Assembly (NCBI GenBank): GCA_002150995.1
Contig: MDHJ01000001.1
Location: forward strand, 2,356,001-2,420,000
From: Clavibacter michiganensis
Lineage (GTDB): Bacteria; Actinomycetota; Actinomycetes; Actinomycetales; Microbacteriaceae
Length of the DNA: 64,000 nt
Reading direction: 5' to 3'
In this document: positions 54,645 through 64,000 of the stretch, piece after piece
How positions within the stretch are numbered: the first letter of the stretch is position 1
Layout of the letters: the number at the start of each line of letters is the position of its first letter
Notes under the pieces: model-generated
The model's input: only the letters and a program-made list of their open reading frames with translations
What the model was told of the DNA's origin: nothing
The model's database searches: none
Translations under genes and position numbers: made by a program

Positions 54645-56166
54645 CGGGCGGCCTCCGCGCGGGGGCGCTCGGCGGAGCGCCGTCGCGTGGCGGCGAGCGC
54701 CTTCGCGGTGATGCGGGTCGCCATCGAGGTGAAGATGACGCCGTGGAAGGGCAGGATCGCGAACCAGTACAGCCGGCCCGCGAGCCCGGACGGGAAGAAG
54801 ATCGCCCGCTGGCGGTAGTCGCTGCCGCCGTCCGCGCGCGGCGTCGCGCTCAGCTCGAGCCAGGCCTCGCCGGGCAGCTTCATCTCGGCGCGCAGCCGCA
54901 GGGCCTGGCCGCGCTCGATGTGCTCGACGCGCCAGAAGTCGAGCGCGTCGCCGGTCTGCAGGGTCGTCGCGCTGCGTCGGCCGCGCCGGAGGCCCACGCC
55001 GCCGACGAGCTTGTCCATCCACCCGCGCGCAGCCCACGCGACGGGCAGCGAGTACCAGCCGTTCTCGCCGCCGATCGACTCGATCACGGCCCACAGGTCC
55101 TCCGGCGCCGCCTCCGTCGACCGCTCCTTCAGGTCGAGGTACACCGTGTGGCCCGACCAGTCGGGGTCGCTCGGCAGCAGGTCGCTGGGCGCGCCCACGA
55201 CGGCGGAGTCCTTCCAGCTGGTCTCCACGACGCCGTCGCGCATGCGGCCGAGCGCGAGGCGCACGGAGCGGCGGTAGCCCGTGAGGCCGCCCTCGGGGTC
55301 GGGGACGTAGGTGGAGATGTCGTGCTCGCCCATCACGCAGTCGTACTGGAGCGACTCGATGATCGGCACCGCCAGCGTGCGCGGGATGGGCGTGACCACG
55401 TTCACCCAGTGCGCCGCGAGGCGCGGGGCGAAGATCGGGATGGACGCGATGGGCCGCTGCGGCAGCCCCGCCTCGACCGCGTAGCCGTTCATCATCTGGC
55501 CGTAGCGGAGCACGTCGGGCCCGCCGATGTCGAAGGTGCGGTTGATCCCCTCGGGCAGGTCCGCGGCCGCGACGAGGTAGTAGAGGACGTCCCGGATCGC
55601 GATCGGCTGGATGAAGTTGCGGACCCACCCGGGCGCGGGCATGAAGGGCAGCACCTCGGTGAGGTGGCGGATCATCTCGAAGGAGGTCGATCCGGAGCCG
55701 ATGACGACCCCCGCCTGCAGCGCCACCGTGGGCACTCCGCTCGCGAGCAGCACGTCGCCCACCGCCTTGCGGCTGGCCAGGTGCTTCGAGAGGTGCTCGA
55801 CGTCGGGGTGCAGGCCGCCGAGGTAGACGATGCGCCCCACCCCGCGGCCTTCGCGGCCTGCGCGACGTTCTCGGCCGAGGCGCGCTCCGACGCGGCGAAG
55901 TCGCCCTTGGCGCCCATGCCGTGGACGAGGTAGTACAGGACGTCGACGTCCTCGACGGCGGGCGCGAGGGTCGCGGCGTCGGACAGGTCGCCCCGCACCA
56001 CCTCCACGTCGTCGCGCCACGGCACGTCGGTGAGGCGGCGGGGGTCGCGGACGAGCACGCGGACGCGGAACCCGGCCTCGAGCAGGCGCGGGACGAGCCG
56101 CCCGCCGATGTACCCCGTCGCTCCGGTCACGAGGGCGAGACGGGCGGCGGCGCTCGGCGAAGTCAT
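54641..56166 (-). CDS. SDR-type NAD(P)-binding protein fused to DUF2867, frameshifted
   Basis: The N-terminal atypical short-chain dehydrogenase domain begins ALVTGATGYIGGRLVPRLL and includes DVLYYLVHGMGAKGDFAASE. A C-terminal DUF2867 domain of about 170 residues (WDKLVGGVGL-like region, DALDFWRVEHIERGQALRLRAEM) follows. The reading frame breaks at about 55840: AENVAQAAKAAG ends the first part and GRIVYLGGLHPDVEHL starts the second. One more G in a GGGG run restores a continuous protein of about 508 residues, the usual length for this two-domain type. Function is unknown; family members are often annotated as nucleoside-diphosphate-sugar epimerases. Confidence 0.82.
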
Positions 56167-56286
56167 TCCCTCAAGGTAGGCAATCTGCCTGGCAAGCGGC
56201 TCCCAGGACCCGGGGCGCGCGGTGGACGCTGGGCGTGGAGGGGCCGTCCGATCACGGGCCGTCCAGGGACGGCGGCGGCCGGCGGA

Positions 56287-57048
56287 TCAGCTCTCGGCCG
56301 ACTCCAGCTCGGCCAGGTACCGGCGCCAGGTGGGGCCGTGGTCGACGTCGCACGTCGCCCAGTCGACGGGGCGCCCGCGGACCAGCTCGTCCAGGAGGTC
56401 GAGGTGGAGGCGCCAGCTGGCCTTCAGCACGTTCGCGATGCCCGCGGGCAGCACACCGGTCACGGTGACGACGAGCTCCGTCTGACGGTCGCGGGGCCCG
56501 CCGGGCACCTCCTGCAGGCGCAGGAGGAACCGCGCGGTGACCTCGCCCTGGTCCACGAACGTGAAGTCGATGCCCTTCCCCTCGTCGAAGCGCGTGACGA
56601 TGCCGCCCGACGCCGAGGCGAGGCTGCGGTCCGGGCCGGTCATCCACTCGAACCAGAACTCGCCGCCCTCCTCCTGCTCGATGGACGCCTCGGCCAGCCA
56701 GCCGGACACCATGTCGGGGTCGGACACGGCGTCCCAGACGATGAGCGGCGGCAGGTCGATGAGGCGGCGGAACACGAGCTCGTAGGGCAGGAAGACGGTG
56801 GAGGCGCGGGCCTCGGAGAGGAAGGCGCCCGGCATCGCCGGGAAGCGGGTGCGGATGCCCCCGTCGTCGTCGCCGAGCCCCGAGGAGGCGGGCATGCCCC
56901 CATCGAGCTCGCGGGAGGCGAGACGGGCCTCGGCGGCGTCCGCGTAGTCGAGCGCGGGAGCCGCGCCGCGGCGAGACGACGCCGCGTGCTCGGGGCGCGG
57001 GGCGGGCGCCTCGTGGGCGCGGTCTCCGGGGCGGTGGTCGTGATGCAC
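56287..57048 (-). CDS. SRPBCC-domain protein
   Basis: This 253-residue protein has a polar N-terminal region of about 85 residues, then a helix-grip START/AHSA1-like fold: FRRLIDLPPLIVWDAVSDPDMVSGWL, GGEFWFEWMTG, GIDFTFVDQGEVTARFLLRLQ. The fold binds hydrophobic ligands; no catalytic role can be assigned. GTG 57048 was chosen because TATGCT at 57055-57060 lies six bases upstream on this strand, the leaderless arrangement. The long N-terminal part may mean a later start is used. Confidence 0.7.
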   Translation of the reverse strand: MHHDHRPGDRAHEAPAPRPEHAASSRRGAAPALDYADAAEARLASRELDGGMPASSGLGDDDGGIRTRFPAMPGAFLSEARASTVFLPYELVFRRLIDLPPLIVWDAVSDPDMVSGWLAEASIEQEEGGEFWFEWMTGPDRSLASASGGIVTRFDEGKGIDFTFVDQGEVTARFLLRLQEVPGGPRDRQTELVVTVTGVLPAGIANVLKASWRLHLDLLDELVRGRPVDWATCDVDHGPTWRRYLAELESAES

Positions 57049-57264
57049 GGCATGAGCATAGATCGGCGCAGCCGGATGGACGCGGGTTTCCCCACAGGTG
57101 GACGGTCTCCGTCAGCCGATCGGCGGCCAGGGCAGCCGATCGGCGCACCCGCTCGGCCGATCGGCGGAGCGGGGATCGGGCCGCGCGTCGCCGGGAGCGG
57201 GACCCGACCGACCGTATCCTGGACGCCGGTGCACGGGCGGATCCGGGACCGGGACAGGACGAAG

Positions 57265-58202
57265 ATGCCTCGCACGCTCGCGCTCGCCGTCGACTTCGGC
57301 GGCACCAAGGTGGAGTCCGCTCTCGTGGACGACGCGGGCCGCGTGCTCGCGGGCAGCCGGTTCCGCGGGCCCACCGGCCCCGACCGCTCCGCCGACGAGC
57401 TGCTCGACTCCGTGCTCGGGTCGCCCGACGTGCCCTCGCCGCGCTGCCCGACGACGCGGAGCTCGTCGGCACCGGCCTCGCCGCCGCGGGCCCCGTCGAC
57501 GTCCGCCAGGGACTCGTCTCCCCGCTCAACGTGCCGGCCTGGCGCTCCTTCCCGCTCCGCGACCGCGTCGCCGAGCTCACCCCGGACGTGCCGACCACGC
57601 TCCAGATGGACGGGCTCGCGATCACCCTCGCCGAGCACTGGGTGGGCGCCGGCCGGGGCTACGACGACGTGATGGGCATGATCGTGTCGACCGGCGTCGG
57701 CGGCGGCCTCGTGCTGTCGGGCCGCACGGTCGCGGGGCCGACGGGCAACGCGGGCCACATCGGGCACGTCGAGGTCGCGGGCTTCGACGACCCGTGCAGC
57801 TGCGGCGGGCAGGGCTGCGTCGAGGCGATCGCGTCCGGGCCCCGGAGCGTCGCCTGGGCGCGCGCCCGCGGCTGGACGGGGTCGACGGGCGAGGACCTCG
57901 CCGCCGGCTACCGCGCGGGCGACGACCTCGCGGTGCAGGCCGTGCGGCGGGCCGGGCTCGCGATCGGCCGCGCCATCGCGTCGGCCAGCTCGCTCGTCGA
58001 CCTCGACGTCGTCGCCATCGGCGGCGGCTTCAGCCGCGTGACGCCCGACATCTTCGACATGATCCGCGAGCCCATCGCGCTCCGTGAGCAGTTCGGCTTC
58101 GTCACCAAGACGCGCGTGGTGCCCTCGGGGCTCTCCGAGGACGGCCCGATCATCGGCGCCGGCGCGCTCGTCCACCGCAAGGAGATGGTCCCGAGCTTCT
58201 GA
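57265..58202 (+). CDS. ROK-family sugar kinase (glucokinase-like), frameshifted
   Basis: ROK kinases phosphorylate glucose or related hexoses. The ATP motif is AVDFGGTKVESALVDDAG near the N-terminus; GNAGHIGHVEV with CSCGGQGCVEAIASG forms the zinc site; and LDVVAIGGGFSRV is the adenosine-binding strand. The frame breaks at about 57440: the protein reads to SPDVPSP and resumes as ALPDDAELVGTGLAAAGP. One missing G in CTCGCCGCGCTG (CCGGCG context) restores about 312 residues, a normal ROK length. ATG 57265 has AGGACGAAG upstream; an in-frame GTG about 50 bases earlier is an alternative. Confidence 0.86.
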
Positions 58203-58238
58203 TCCGCGCGGGCGAGGACGGCGCCGCGTCGGGCGCCG

Positions 58239-59500
58239 TCAGTCGCCGCGGACGGGCTCGCGGGTCCGCCGGTCCCACGTGTCCTCGAGCATGCGGGGGC
58301 GCGCGAGGTAGAAGCCGGAGGCCGACGCGACGGCGACCATCGCGAAGAGCATGAGGAGCGGGGCGGTCCAGCCGCCGGACAGCTCGTGCAGCACGCCGAA
58401 CAGGAGCGGGCCGATCGCGCCGATCGCGTAGCCGATGCCCTGCACGAAGCCGCTGAGCGCGACCACGCCCGCGTGCGTGCGCGTGCGGAGGTTGATCAGC
58501 ACGAAGACGAGCGGGAACAGCAGCGGCCCGGTGCCCGCGGCCGCCACCCAGAGGAGCGGCGCGGCGGCGGGAGCGACCAGGAGGCCCACGTAGCCGATCA
58601 CGAAGAACAGCACGCCGAGCTGGATCAGGATGCCGACGTTGCGCATCCGCGCCGCGAGGATCGGCATGACGATCGCGGTGGGCAGCCCCATGAAGCCGAA
58701 CACGGCGAGGAGCGCGCCGGAGGCCACGGGCGTCTGGCCGGCGGTGTCCTGCAGCAGCGCCGGCAGCCATGCGAACATCGAGTACGCGTTGAACGACGAC
58801 GCGGCCTGGATCCCGACGAGGGCCCAGGCGACGGGCGAGCGGAACACGCGGCCGGTGACGGCGGCGGGCGCCTCCTCCACCTGGTCGAGGCCCGCGGCCG
58901 CCTCGCGCTCCCGACGGGTGTGACGGCGGTGCTCGACGAGGAGCGCGATCCACGGCACGAGCGCGACGACCGCGACGGCGGCCCACGCCCCGATGGCGAC
59001 CCGCCAGCCGGCGCTGTCGGCCAGGGGCGCGGCGACGAGCGAGGGGACGCCCGTGCTGATCGACATCATGACGGTGGTGAGCGAGGTGAGCGGCCCGATC
59101 CGGCCGGGGAAGTACCGCTTCACGAGCGGCGGCAGGAGCACGTTGCCGAGCCCCATCCCCGCGAGGGTGAGGACCGTGCCGATGCCGAAGACGACCACGT
59201 CGCCGGACGCGGCCCGCACGAGGTGCCCCGCGACCATCGCGCCGAGGCCCACGACCACGGTCAGCTCGAGGCCGAGGCGGCGGGAGATGGCGGGCGCGAG
59301 GAGGCCGAAGAGCGCGAAGCACACGGGCGGCAGGGCCCCGAGGACGCCGATGGCGACGCTGTCGAGCGGCACGTCGCGGCCGATCTCCGTCACGATCGGC
59401 GAGAAGACGGCGACGGCGGTGCGGAGGTTCAGGGCCACCAGCACGATGCCGACCAGGGCGAGGAGCGCACCCGCGCGGGAGCGGCGGGAGGTGTCGTCAC
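58239..59500 (-). CDS. MFS transporter, CynX/NimT type, frameshifted at N-terminus
   Basis: This twelve-helix transporter resembles the cyanate/2-nitroimidazole group: LLALVGIVLVALNLRTAVAVFSP, then ISRRLGLELTVVVGLGAMVAGHLVR and FNAYSMFAWLPALLQDTAG. In the frame that encodes the protein there is no start codon before the first helix. In the adjacent frame GTG 59500 stands six bases after TAGAAT (59507-59512), a textbook leaderless start, and reads VTTPPAAPAR. One missing G in the GGG at 59470-59472 joins it to GALLALVG, giving about 420 residues. Substrate unknown. Confidence 0.78.
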
Positions 59501-59537
59501 CACCAGATTCTACGGCGGCCGGAATAGGCTCTCCGCC

Positions 59538-60221
59538 ATGAGCGAGATCTCCCGGCACCTGCCCCTCAGCCAGCGCGCGTCCGAGCCCGAGCCCGCGGTC
59601 ACCGGCGTCTGGAGCGAGCAGATCGCGGACGTGCTCGACCGCACGGCCGACCTCCTCGCGTCGCTCGACGCCGACGGCTGGGAGGCTGCGAGCATGTGCG
59701 ACGGGTGGACAGTCCGCGACGTCGCGGGCCACGTCGTGTGGCGCGTGGGCGCGAGCAACGCGGCGATGGTGCGCACGGCCGTGGGGTCCATGCGCCGCCG
59801 TCCCCACCTGAACCCCATGCGCGTGATGGACGACCTCAGCGCCGACGAGGCCGCCCGCAGTCCCGAGGAGCTCGTGGCCCGCATCCGCGCGATCGCCGCC
59901 GACAAGCGCGCCGGGAAGGGCCGCAAGCGCCTGCCGGAGCTCCTCGAGGTGGTCGTGCACGCCTTCGACATCGCCCACGCGCTGAAGGCCGACCTGGAGC
60001 TCGACCCGCGCTCGACGGGCGCGGTCGCCGTGGCGCGCGCCGCCATCGCGCCGGCCGGGATCCGCGGGGTGCTGCGGGCCCGCACCCTGCGCGCGACCGA
60101 CGGCGGCTGGAGCGTCGGCCACGGCCCCGCGATCGAGGCGACGGCCTCGACGCTGATCATGTACCTCTTCGGCCGCACGCCCCGCCCCGGGGGCGACGCG
60201 GGTCCGGCCGCGGCCGCCTAG
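59538..60221 (+). CDS. Maleylpyruvate isomerase-like / TIGR03083 family protein
   Basis: This 227-residue DinB-like four-helix protein belongs to the actinobacterial family that includes mycothiol-dependent maleylpyruvate isomerase. ASMCDGWTVRDVAGHVVWRVG carries the conserved Trp and metal-binding His; LPELLEVVVHAFDIAHAL carries the second His region. The biological reaction is unknown; a mycothiol-dependent role would suit the genome. TAGGCT at 59525-59530 is seven bases before ATG 59538. With the MFS start at 59500 this makes a 37-base divergent pair of leaderless promoters. Confidence 0.78.
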   Translation: MSEISRHLPLSQRASEPEPAVTGVWSEQIADVLDRTADLLASLDADGWEAASMCDGWTVRDVAGHVVWRVGASNAAMVRTAVGSMRRRPHLNPMRVMDDLSADEAARSPEELVARIRAIAADKRAGKGRKRLPELLEVVVHAFDIAHALKADLELDPRSTGAVAVARAAIAPAGIRGVLRARTLRATDGGWSVGHGPAIEATASTLIMYLFGRTPRPGGDAGPAAAA

Positions 60222-61150
60222 ATCCCGAGCACCGCGCGGGTGCGGACCACGTCGTCCGTCATCTGGGCGATCAGCGGCTCGCGGCCCTCGTAGGCGACCA
60301 TGCCGCGGATCCGGGAGACGAACACGACCTCGACCTCGTGGTCGTAGAGGTCGAGCGTCTCGTCGAGCACGAACGCCTCGACGACGCGGGGACGGACGCC
60401 GGCGAAGGTCGGGTTGGTGCCCACCGAGATGGCCGACGGGTACGACCGGTCGCCGTCGCGCAGCCAGCCCGCGTAGACGCCGTCGGCGGGGATGAGGCCC
60501 TCGGCCTCGGGCGAGAGGTTCGCGGTCGGGAACCCGAGCTCGCGGCCGCGCTTCTCGCCGTGCACCACGAGCCCGCGGACGGCGGGCGCGCGGCCCAGCA
60601 GCTCGGCCGCGGCGGTGACGTCCCCGCGGTCCATGAGGTCGCGGATCCACGTGGAGGAGACCTTGCGGCTGCCGTCCGGCATGACGTCGCCCACGACCAC
60701 CGTGCGGAAGCCGTGCGCCTCGCCGAGGCGCGTGAGCGTGGCCGCGTCGCCGGCGCCCCGGGCGCCGAAGCGGAAGTCCTCGCCCACGAGCACGACGCGG
60801 GCGTGCAGCGCGTCGACCAGGACGGTGGTGACGAAGGCCTCCGGATCGAGCCGCGAGAGCCGCTCGTCGAAGGGGAGCATCAGCGTGGCGTCGACGCCGA
60901 GCTCCTCGAGGAGCTCGATCTTCTGGCGGTTGCTGACGAGGCTCTGCGGGCGCGCCGCGGGTGCGAGGAGCGCGGCGGGGTGCCGGTCGAACGTGACCAC
61001 CGCGGAGGACAGCGCGTCGTCCGCCGCGATGCCGAGGAGGCGCCGGATGACCGCGCGGTGGCCCGCGTGGACGCCGTCGAACTTGCCGATGGTGACGGCG
61101 CTCGGCCCGAAGCCGTCCGGCACGTCGGCCGGGTCGTGGACGACGAGCAC
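60218..61150 (-). CDS. ribF: Bifunctional riboflavin kinase / FAD synthetase
   Basis: RibF makes FMN and then FAD. The N-terminal adenylyltransferase has AVTIGKFDGVHAGHRAVI (HxGH nucleotide-binding motif), VVTFDRHP, LVGEDFRFG and the STWIRDLMDRGDV helix. The C-terminal kinase has GRELGFPTANL and GVYAGWLRDG with the catalytic Glu in VVEAFVLDETLDLYDHEVEV. The length, 310 residues, is standard. GTG 61150 begins one base after the stop of the upstream membrane gene. It lies at the end of a truB-led minus-strand group, a common arrangement of truB with ribF. Confidence 0.95.
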   Translation of the reverse strand: MLVVHDPADVPDGFGPSAVTIGKFDGVHAGHRAVIRRLLGIAADDALSSAVVTFDRHPAALLAPAARPQSLVSNRQKIELLEELGVDATLMLPFDERLSRLDPEAFVTTVLVDALHARVVLVGEDFRFGARGAGDAATLTRLGEAHGFRTVVVGDVMPDGSRKVSSTWIRDLMDRGDVTAAAELLGRAPAVRGLVVHGEKRGRELGFPTANLSPEAEGLIPADGVYAGWLRDGDRSYPSAISVGTNPTFAGVRPRVVEAFVLDETLDLYDHEVEVVFVSRIRGMVAYEGREPLIAQMTDDVVRTRAVLGI

Positions 61151-61151
61151 G

Positions 61152-61613
61152 TCAGCGGCCCCCGCGCACCGGGCGCTCGTCCACCGCGCTCACGCGGCTG
61201 CGTCCGCCGCGGCGGAGCCACAGCAGGCCGAGCACGGGGAGCACCAGCGGGATGAACACGTAGCCGTACCCGTAGACCGACCACACGCTGTCGTGCGGGA
61301 AGAGCTCGGAGTCGACGAGGCTCAGCGTGCCGACGACCAGGACGCCCACGAGCTCGAAGGCGATGGTGGCGAACGCGATCCGGTACCAGCGGCGCGCGGC
61401 CTCGGGCGTGCGCGCGGGAGCGACCAGCGCCACGGTGGCGACGATGTAGACGACTGCGGCGAGCGCCGACAGCGCGTACGCGACGGGGGCCTCGTCGAAC
61501 TTGGTGAGGATCTGCGTGACCGAGCGGCCCGTGGCGGCGAGGGCCAGCAGGCCGTAGAAGAAGACCAGGACCCGTCCGAGACCGGTCATGCGCGAGGTAC
61601 GGGAGTCAGTCAT
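61152..61613 (-). CDS. Four-helix membrane protein, unknown function
   Basis: This 153-residue protein has hydrophobic helices at about residues 13-30, 42-63, 80-100 and 114-133, the last two flanking FPHDSVWSVYGYGYVFIP. A charged Arg-rich tail follows. It is found between truB and ribF and ends one base before ribF, so it is probably co-transcribed. No defined family is recognised with certainty. Confidence 0.7.
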   Translation of the reverse strand: MTDSRTSRMTGLGRVLVFFYGLLALAATGRSVTQILTKFDEAPVAYALSALAAVVYIVATVALVAPARTPEAARRWYRIAFATIAFELVGVLVVGTLSLVDSELFPHDSVWSVYGYGYVFIPLVLPVLGLLWLRRGGRSRVSAVDERPVRGGR

Positions 61614-61651
61614 GGCACCTGCGATTATCCCCTACCCGCCGGAAGCGGCCG

Positions 61652-62019
61652 TCACGCCGCCTGCACGTTCCAGATGACGTCCATCCGGTAGACCATGATC
61701 GCGATGGCGAGGCAGGACGCGCCGAGGATCACGGTGCTCCAGCGCGTGCGCTCCACGAGCGCCCAGAACATCGCGAGCGGCGGGATCAGCAGTCCGCTCA
61801 GCAGGTAGGCGTAGTACTCGACGAGGTTCCCGAGGGCGGGTTGCCGACCGCGGGCGCGACGATCGCCACGACCAGCTGCACGACGAGCAGCACCTCCACG
61901 AGCGCGGTGGGCCCCATCGTCAGGTCGCTCGGCTTCCGGCCGACGGCGCCGAGCACGAGGCACAGCAAGCCGGCGACGACCGCGACCGCGATCTGCGCGA
62001 CGGTGAACCAGCCGATCAC
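61652..62019 (-). CDS. Small membrane protein in truB-ribF group, frameshifted
   Basis: The N-terminal part (GWFTVAQIAVAVVAGLLCLV, then a helix ending VAIVAPAVGNP) and the C-terminal part (ALGNLVEYYAYLLSGLLIPP and a last helix) lie in different frames that meet at about 61837. Restoring one base to a CCGGCC context (GGGCGGG on the plus strand) gives one protein of about 122 residues with four helices. GTG 62019 overlaps the truB stop (GTGA). Function unknown. Confidence 0.72.
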
Positions 62020-62974
62020 CGGGCACCGCCCTCGTCGGCGGGGAAGTTCACGATCGAGGTGCCCGTCCGGCCGCGGAAGCCGACCAGCCCGACGAGCCGG
62101 CCGTCCGGCGCGACGGCGGCGAGCGGATCCTCCGTCGGCGCCTCGTCCGGCGTCGTCAGCCGCTTGCCGTGCCCGAGGTCGACGGCCTCCTGCTCGGTGA
62201 GGTGGAGCACGTCGAAGAGGCGGCCGGCGGCGTCGGCCGGCGGGATGAGCCGGTCGGCGACGACGAGGTCGTCGATGGCGACCGCGTCGTCGACGTGGAA
62301 CGGCCCGACGCGCGTCCGGCGGAGGGCCGTGAGGTGGCCGCCGACGCCCAGCTCGCGCCGAGGTCGCGGGCGAGAGCCCGCACGTAGGTGCCGGACGAGC
62401 ACGTGATGCGCACGTCGAGGTCGAGCTGGGCGCCGTCCTCCTCGCCCTCCTCGGGCGCGACGGCGTCGAAGCGGAGCACGTCGAAGGCGGAGACGGTGAC
62501 CTCGCGCGCGGCGAGCTCGACCTCCTCGCCCGCGCGGACCCGGGCGTACGCGCGCTTGCCGTCGACCTTGATCGCGCTCACCGCGCTCGGCACCTGCGAG
62601 ATGACGCCGCGGAGGCCGGAGATCGCGCGCTCCACGTCGGCGACGGCGAGGTCGCGGATCCGGCCGGGCTCCGCGCGGGAGACGACCTCGCCCTCCCGGT
62701 CGTCCGTCGTGGTGGCGCGGCCGAGGCGGATGGTGGCGAGGTACTCCTTGTCGAGTCCGACGAGGTAGGTCAGCAGGCGCGTGGAGCTGTTGACGCCGAG
62801 GATCATGAGCCCGGTCGCCATGGGGTCGAGCGTGCCGGCGTGCCCGACCTTGCGGGTGCCCGCCAGGCGGCGGGTGCGGGCGACGAGGTCGTGGCTCGTC
62901 CACTCCCCGCGCTTGTCGACGAGGAGGAGGCCGCTCGCGGTGGACGGCGCGGCGCGGGGGGTCGGGGTACTCAT
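62016..62974 (-). CDS. truB: tRNA pseudouridine55 synthase, frameshifted
   Basis: TruB converts U55 in the T-loop of tRNAs to pseudouridine. SGLLLVDKRGEWTSHDLVAR and GHAGTLDPMATGLMILGVN, with the catalytic Asp in TLDP, are diagnostic, as is ITCSSGTYVRALARDLG. The frame breaks at about 62355, just after that motif; restoring one C on the minus strand gives RDLGAELGVGGHLTALRRTRVGPF and a protein of about 319 residues including the C-terminal PUA-like region. TruB is conserved almost everywhere, so a natural knockout is unlikely. It heads the group leading to ribF. Confidence 0.92.
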
Positions 62975-63032
62975 GGCCTGACCATCATGCCGTGCCCGGC
63001 CGCGCTCCCGGGTCGGTCCGATGCGCCCGCCG

Positions 63033-63056
63033 TAGGATCGAGGGGTCGACAGGAGG
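63033..63056 (+). promoter_or_regulatory. -10 box and ribosome site of panE-like gene
   Basis: TAGGAT at 63033-63038 is a probable -10 box, followed by AGGAGG at 63051-63056, four bases before GTG 63061. Confidence 0.5.
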
Positions 63057-63060
63057 ACGC

Positions 63061-64000
63061 GTGCGGATCGGTGTCTTGGGCGCGGGCGCCGTCGGCGGGA
63101 CCATCGCGGCGCTGCTCGAACGCGACGGCCACGAGGTGGACGTCACCGCCCGCGGCCCCCACCTCCGCGCCGTGCAGGACCGCGGGCTGCGGCTCTCCGG
63201 CGGCTGGGGCGAGCACGTCGCGCGCGTCGCGGCGGCCGAGCGGCTGGGCCGCCCGCCCGAGCTGGCCGTCGTCGCCACCAAGATCGCGGACGCGCGCGAC
63301 GCGATGACCGAGAACGCCGGCTGGCTCCGCGGGATCCCCGTCCTCGTCGTGCAGAACGGGCTCTCGGCCATCACCATGGGCGTCGAGTGCCTCCCCCGCT
63401 CCCAGGTCGTCGGCGGGCTCGCGCTCGTCGCGGCGTCGCTCTCGGAGCCGGGACTGGTCACCGTCACCTCGGCCGCCGGCATCCAGATCGGCTCGGCGGA
63501 CGGGCCGGAGGGCGCCGGGGTCGCGCTCGTGCGGGAGGTGCTGGATCCCGTCATGCCCGTCACGGTCGCCGACGACTTCCCCGGGGCGCAGTGGACGAAG
63601 CTCGTCATCAACGGGATCAACGCCGTGCCGGCCGTCACCGGCCTCAGCGTCCAGGCCGCGATCGCCGATCCCGCGATGCGCCGCATCGTCACGCGCGCGA
63701 TGCAGGAGACCGTGCGGACGGGTCTCGCCCGGGGCGTCGTGTTCGCGCCGCTCGGCGGCCTCACCCACCGCCGCCTGCGCCTGTTCGCGTCGCTGCCGCT
63801 CGGGCTGGCGGAGCGGGTGCCGGTCGCGCTCGCGCGGTCGATGGGCCGGGTGCCGAACCCGGGGTCGACGCTGCAGAGCATCCGCCGCGACCGCCCCACG
63901 GAGGTCGACCACCTCAACGGCGCGGTCTCCGCCCTGGCGCCCGGCGCCGGGGAGGACGCGCGCGTGAACGCCGCCCTCGTGCAGCTCGTGCACGGCGTGG
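63061..64000 (+). CDS. panE: 2-dehydropantoate 2-reductase (3' end outside window)
   Basis: This ketopantoate reductase family enzyme uses NADPH to make pantoate for coenzyme A. The cofactor motif is VRIGVLGAGAVGGTIAALLE at the very N-terminus, then VVATKIADA and QNGLSAI for the central region. The catalytic Lys is in QWTKLVINGINAVPAVTG, and the visible C-terminal part contains PNPGSTLQSIRRDRPTEVDHLNGAV, the substrate-binding Ser and Asp/Glu region. About 313 residues are visible and only the last few residues are missing. Some family members in actinobacteria act on other ketoacids, so the substrate is likely but not certain. Confidence 0.85.
   Translation, partial: MRIGVLGAGAVGGTIAALLERDGHEVDVTARGPHLRAVQDRGLRLSGGWGEHVARVAAAERLGRPPELAVVATKIADARDAMTENAGWLRGIPVLVVQNGLSAITMGVECLPRSQVVGGLALVAASLSEPGLVTVTSAAGIQIGSADGPEGAGVALVREVLDPVMPVTVADDFPGAQWTKLVINGINAVPAVTGLSVQAAIADPAMRRIVTRAMQETVRTGLARGVVFAPLGGLTHRRLRLFASLPLGLAERVPVALARSMGRVPNPGSTLQSIRRDRPTEVDHLNGAVSALAPGAGEDARVNAALVQLVHGV

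Overview
The window is GC-rich actinobacterial chromosome. Its gene content fits a plant-associated member of the Microbacteriaceae, most likely Clavibacter or a close relative. The clues are a mycoredoxin and a maltokinase, GH43 and LacZ-type plant-polysaccharide enzymes next to CUT1 sugar transporters that lack their own ATPase, and many genes starting 6-7 bases after a TAnnnT -10 box (leaderless mRNAs). The genus is inferred from style and content, not from a marker gene. There is no rRNA, tRNA, CRISPR array or insertion sequence.

Layout. 0-1.4 kb: flotillin/NfeD pair and a zinc-ribbon protein. 1.5-14.5 kb: a carbohydrate region with GH43, a CUT1 ABC transporter, a second GH43-like enzyme, a LacI regulator, a second CUT1 transporter and lacZ. 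14.6-20.2 kb: alditol oxidase-like flavoenzyme, mycoredoxin, maltokinase, oligopeptidase B. 20.2-24.3 kb: a minus-strand island of lower GC with a 34-residue peptide gene, two SagB-like nitroreductase-fold proteins, a PhyH-type dioxygenase and an MFS exporter. This looks like an undescribed RiPP-like peptide-modification locus. 24.7-28 kb: TPP riboswitch, thiM and a ThiE-ThiD-TenA fusion. 28-36.5 kb: MFS transporter, small membrane proteins, SNF2 helicase, Xi-class thiol transferase, a degenerate alpha/beta hydrolase, zinc alcohol dehydrogenase. 36.5-46.5 kb: a LacI-controlled CUT2 operon for oxidative breakdown of an unidentified sugar or sugar acid. 46.5-64 kb: poxB, DUF1684 protein, nagA, S9 peptidase, TetR, SGNH hydrolase, SDR-DUF2867 protein, SRPBCC protein, ROK kinase, MFS, ribF, truB and the start of panE.

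How the genes work together. The first sugar region imports plant oligosaccharides and cleaves them in the cytoplasm: none of its hydrolases has a signal peptide. The CUT2 operon pairs an importer with a dehydrogenase, a lactonase-like amidohydrolase, two further NAD(P) oxidoreductases and a gluconokinase-type kinase, which suggests oxidation to a lactone, hydrolysis, further oxidation and phosphorylation. The thiamine operon salvages both vitamin moieties under riboswitch control.

Sequence quality. Eight otherwise well-conserved genes (lacZ, maltokinase, DUF1684, SDR-DUF2867, ROK kinase, MFS at 58.2 kb, the 61.7 kb membrane protein, truB) are each broken by one missing base, always in a G/C-rich context and four times at CCGGC[C/G]. 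No insertion was found. This pattern points to systematic base-calling errors rather than eight pseudogenes.
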